From positions 1 to 7,703 of the forward strand of contig CAKUYM010000206.1 of the NCBI GenBank assembly GCA_934716785.1: DNA of 7,703 bases, read 5' to 3'. Each line of letters begins with the position of its first letter. Positions within the stretch are counted from its first letter, which is position 1. The notes under the pieces were generated by a model. The model made no database searches and was not told where the DNA came from. It saw only the letters and a program-made list of their open reading frames with translations. This document shows positions 7,490 to 7,703 of this stretch, one piece after another. Made by a program: the position numbers and the translations under genes. The DNA is from an uncultured Bacteroides sp. Its GTDB lineage: Bacteria; Bacteroidota; Bacteroidia; Bacteroidales; Bacteroidaceae.

Positions 7490-7703
7490 CACTTGACGAT
7501 TTTCTGAAGCATATCGAGGCCGGTGGTACGCTCGATACGCCGGATATTTACCGGCTGATGGATGAAATGAGTGACGAAGCTCGTCGCGTCACCTGCGAGA
7601 TAAACAACACTTATCATTCACAGGAGGAATTACGTGCATTGATGTCGCGTCTGCTCGGTAAGCCCGTGGATGAAACTTTCAAGATATTTCCTCCGTTCTA
7701 CAC
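7486..7703 (+). CDS. Sugar O-acetyltransferase (LacA/NodL/Maa type), 5' part only
   Basis: Seventy-two codons and two further bases are present before the window ends. The sequence has the N-terminal helical cap of maltose/galactoside-type O-acetyltransferases: a helix-rich start, DEMSDEARRVTCEINNTYH (29-47), and LLGKPVD leading to FKIFPPFY (65-72), the point where the left-handed beta-helix normally begins. Such enzymes transfer an acetyl group from acetyl-CoA to a sugar hydroxyl in the cytoplasm. The catalytic His and the hexapeptide repeats lie beyond the window, so activity cannot be judged. The ATG overlaps the stop of the broken flavoprotein frame (ATGA, 7486-7489), an arrangement that probably arose with the deletion: the older flavoprotein stop would be TAA 7468-7470, 15 bases upstream. 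Substrate is unknown. Confidence 0.85.
   Translation, partial: MTLDDFLKHIEAGGTLDTPDIYRLMDEMSDEARRVTCEINNTYHSQEELRALMSRLLGKPVDETFKIFPPFY

Noticed and set aside
7267..7617. 116-codon minus-strand frame over the flavoprotein remnant
   Set aside because: The plus strand has recognisable flavoprotein and acetyltransferase sequence across the same bases, and the antisense product shows no motif.

Overview
The window looks like a Bacteroides-type chromosome (phylum Bacteroidota). The reasons are a 5S rRNA 3' end of that type, promoters matching the Bacteroidota -7 element TAnnTTTG, A/T-rich gene starts mostly without a Shine-Dalgarno sequence, and protein sequences typical of the genus. Genus-level assignment is inference from recognition; no database was searched.

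Layout, all on the + strand. (1) 1-57 is the 3' half of a 5S rRNA, closed by a strong terminator. (2) 179-418 encodes a small Cys-rich lipoprotein with its own promoter and terminator. (3) 598-798 is a transcription-attenuation leader: a promoter, an unlisted 27-codon leader peptide (655-738) rich in Ile and Leu codons, and three mutually exclusive RNA pairings (pause hairpin, antiterminator, terminator). (4) 858-7095 is a five-gene operon leuA-leuC-leuD-cimA-leuB with its own terminator at 7198-7224. (5) 7364-7489 is the remnant of a flavodoxin-like gene with an internal deletion. (6) 7486-7703 is the 5' part of a sugar O-acetyltransferase gene that runs off the window.

The operon is best read as a combined leucine and isoleucine pathway. 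LeuA makes 2-isopropylmalate from 2-oxoisovalerate and acetyl-CoA. The fourth gene, which is easily mistaken for a second LeuA, keeps the active-site residues of Leptospira-type (R)-citramalate synthase at the same numbers, so it probably condenses pyruvate with acetyl-CoA. LeuCD and LeuB then process both products, giving 2-oxoisocaproate for leucine and 2-oxobutyrate for isoleucine. The leader peptide fits this: unlike the enterobacterial leu leader it carries a run of Ile codons next to tandem Leu CTA codons, as expected if starvation for either amino acid switches the operon on.

The most interesting signals are the complete attenuator, the dual Leu/Ile logic, and the flavoprotein relic, whose original C-terminal codons can still be read in another frame.
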